The position numbers and the translations under genes were made by a program. From Streptomyces dysideae (GTDB taxonomy: Bacteria > Actinomycetota > Actinomycetes > Streptomycetales > Streptomycetaceae): 64,000 nt of DNA. The notes under the pieces are model-generated. The model worked only from the letters and a program-made list of their open reading frames with translations, was not told where the DNA came from and searched no databases. The DNA is taken from the NCBI RefSeq assembly GCF_001514305.1, contig NZ_KQ949116.1, forward strand, positions 22,665 through 86,664, in the 5' to 3' direction. How positions within the stretch are numbered: position 1 is the first letter of the stretch; every line of letters starts with the position of its first letter. Shown here one piece after another: positions 63,503 to 64,000 of this stretch.

Positions 63503-64000
63503 ATGAGTACGACCGAGACCATCGGCCGCATCCCGGTGCGGGACGTCCACCCAGTCGTGGACCGCGGCAGGCTCCCGGCGAAGGCGGTCGCGGGCGAGAC
63601 GTTCCAGGTCTCGGCGACCGTCTTCCGCGAGGGCCACGACGCCGTCGCCGCCCATGCCGTCCTGACCGACCCCGCGGGCCGCCCCGGCGCCTGGACGCCG
63701 ATGCGGGAACTGGCGCCCGGCAGCGACCGCTGGGGTGCCGAGGTCACCCCCTCCTCGGAGGGCCGCTGGACGTATCACGTGGAGGCCTGGAGCGATCCGG
63801 TGACCACCTGGCGCCGTATCGCCCGTGTCAAGGTCCCGGCCGGCATCGACGTCGGGCTGGTGCTGGAGGAGGGCGGCGACCTCTACGAACGGGCGGCCGC
63901 CGCGGTTCCGGAAGGGCCGGCGCGTACGACGGTGCTGGCCGCGGCGGAGACGTTGCGCGACGACTCGCTGCCGCCGGTGTCACGGCTGGCGGCCGCGTTC
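63503..64000 (+). CDS. glgE: GlgE maltosyltransferase, N-terminal part (runs off the window)
   Basis: 166 codons from ATG 63503 (GGAGGTGA upstream), still open at the edge. The N-terminal domain of alpha-1,4-glucan:maltose-1-phosphate maltosyltransferase is clear: RIPVRDVHPVVDRGRLPAKA, GETFQVSATVFREGHDAVAA and ELAPGSDRWGAEVTPSSEGR with WTYHVEAWSDPVTTW. GlgE extends alpha-glucan from maltose-1-phosphate made from trehalose. The GH13 catalytic domain lies beyond the window. Confidence 0.92.
   Translation, partial: MSTTETIGRIPVRDVHPVVDRGRLPAKAVAGETFQVSATVFREGHDAVAAHAVLTDPAGRPGAWTPMRELAPGSDRWGAEVTPSSEGRWTYHVEAWSDPVTTWRRIARVKVPAGIDVGLVLEEGGDLYERAAAAVPEGPARTTVLAAAETLRDDSLPPVSRLAAAF

Overview
The window is high-GC actinobacterial DNA and looks like Streptomyces. 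Evidence: strong GC bias at third codon positions, frequent GTG starts, GTGA/ATGA start-stop overlaps, and characteristic families (P450-ferredoxin sets, SpoIIE phosphatase with an ATPase domain, ANTAR protein, SigB/F-type sigma factor, GlgE, LAxTG-anchored DUF1996 protein, DmdR-type iron box). The many gene fragments, frameshifts, chimeric ORFs and transposase remnants suggest an accessory or chromosome-arm region under decay. No tRNA, rRNA or CRISPR array was seen.

Layout. 1-5.05 kb is a mosaic of pieces around one intact GH15 gene: an ISAs1-like transposase piece, a DHFR-like tail joined to the head of a membrane protein, a membrane-protein tail abutting a 5'-truncated regulator, a VanW tail and an ISL3-like fragment. 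5.06-13.5 kb is a coherent fructan-use locus: secreted GH32 enzyme, small monooxygenase, PfkB sugar kinase, CUT2-type ABC importer (binding lipoprotein, permease, ATPase) and a LacI-family regulator, with two matching pairs of 14-bp operators in its promoters. 14.2-15.7 kb is a secreted PL9-like pectate lyase. 15.9-18.5 kb is a decayed ferric-siderophore importer that still keeps its iron box.

18.7-28.2 kb carries a membrane spermidine-synthase-like protein, a dead IS5 transposase, two TPR/Sel1 proteins, a flavodoxin-like protein, a cell-wall-anchored DUF1996 protein, a flavin reductase and a frameshifted small gene whose promoter is bracketed by two identical palindromes 136 bp apart. 28.2-36.3 kb has a small conserved protein, a P450, a PucR-type regulator, acetyltransferase/aminomethyltransferase scraps, a YrdC/YciO-type protein, a dienelactone hydrolase, an MHYT membrane sensor and a metallophosphoesterase. 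36.3-40.3 kb is again damaged: a frameshifted LLM oxidoreductase, an in-frame P-loop/TauD chimera, an aldo/keto reductase, an intact LigD-type phosphoesterase and a ligase pseudogene without its catalytic lysine.

40.4-48.5 kb contains a cupin protein, a large SpoIIE-type phosphatase, a DoxX-peroxiredoxin pair, a MarR regulator and a P450-ferredoxin-ferredoxin reductase set followed by an OmpR-type regulator. 48.6-50.8 kb holds a frameshifted TetR gene and a NarL-type two-component system collapsed by deletion. 50.8-57.6 kb has an ATP-dependent ligase, a secreted NLP (NPP1) protein, a questin-oxidase-like protein divergent in sense from its ArsR-like neighbour, an MFS exporter, a HemC paralogue and an uncharacterised protein. 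57.9-64 kb is a stress and storage-carbon block: SigB/F-type sigma factor, ANTAR protein, double VOC protein, GlgX debranching enzyme coupled to an ATPase-fold protein, a DUF5133 protein and the start of GlgE.

The best candidate for a self-contained system is the fructan locus with its paired operators and a nested duplicated domain in its GH32 enzyme. The other striking theme is deletion-made gene chimeras. Family calls come from reading the sequences by eye; no database search was possible.
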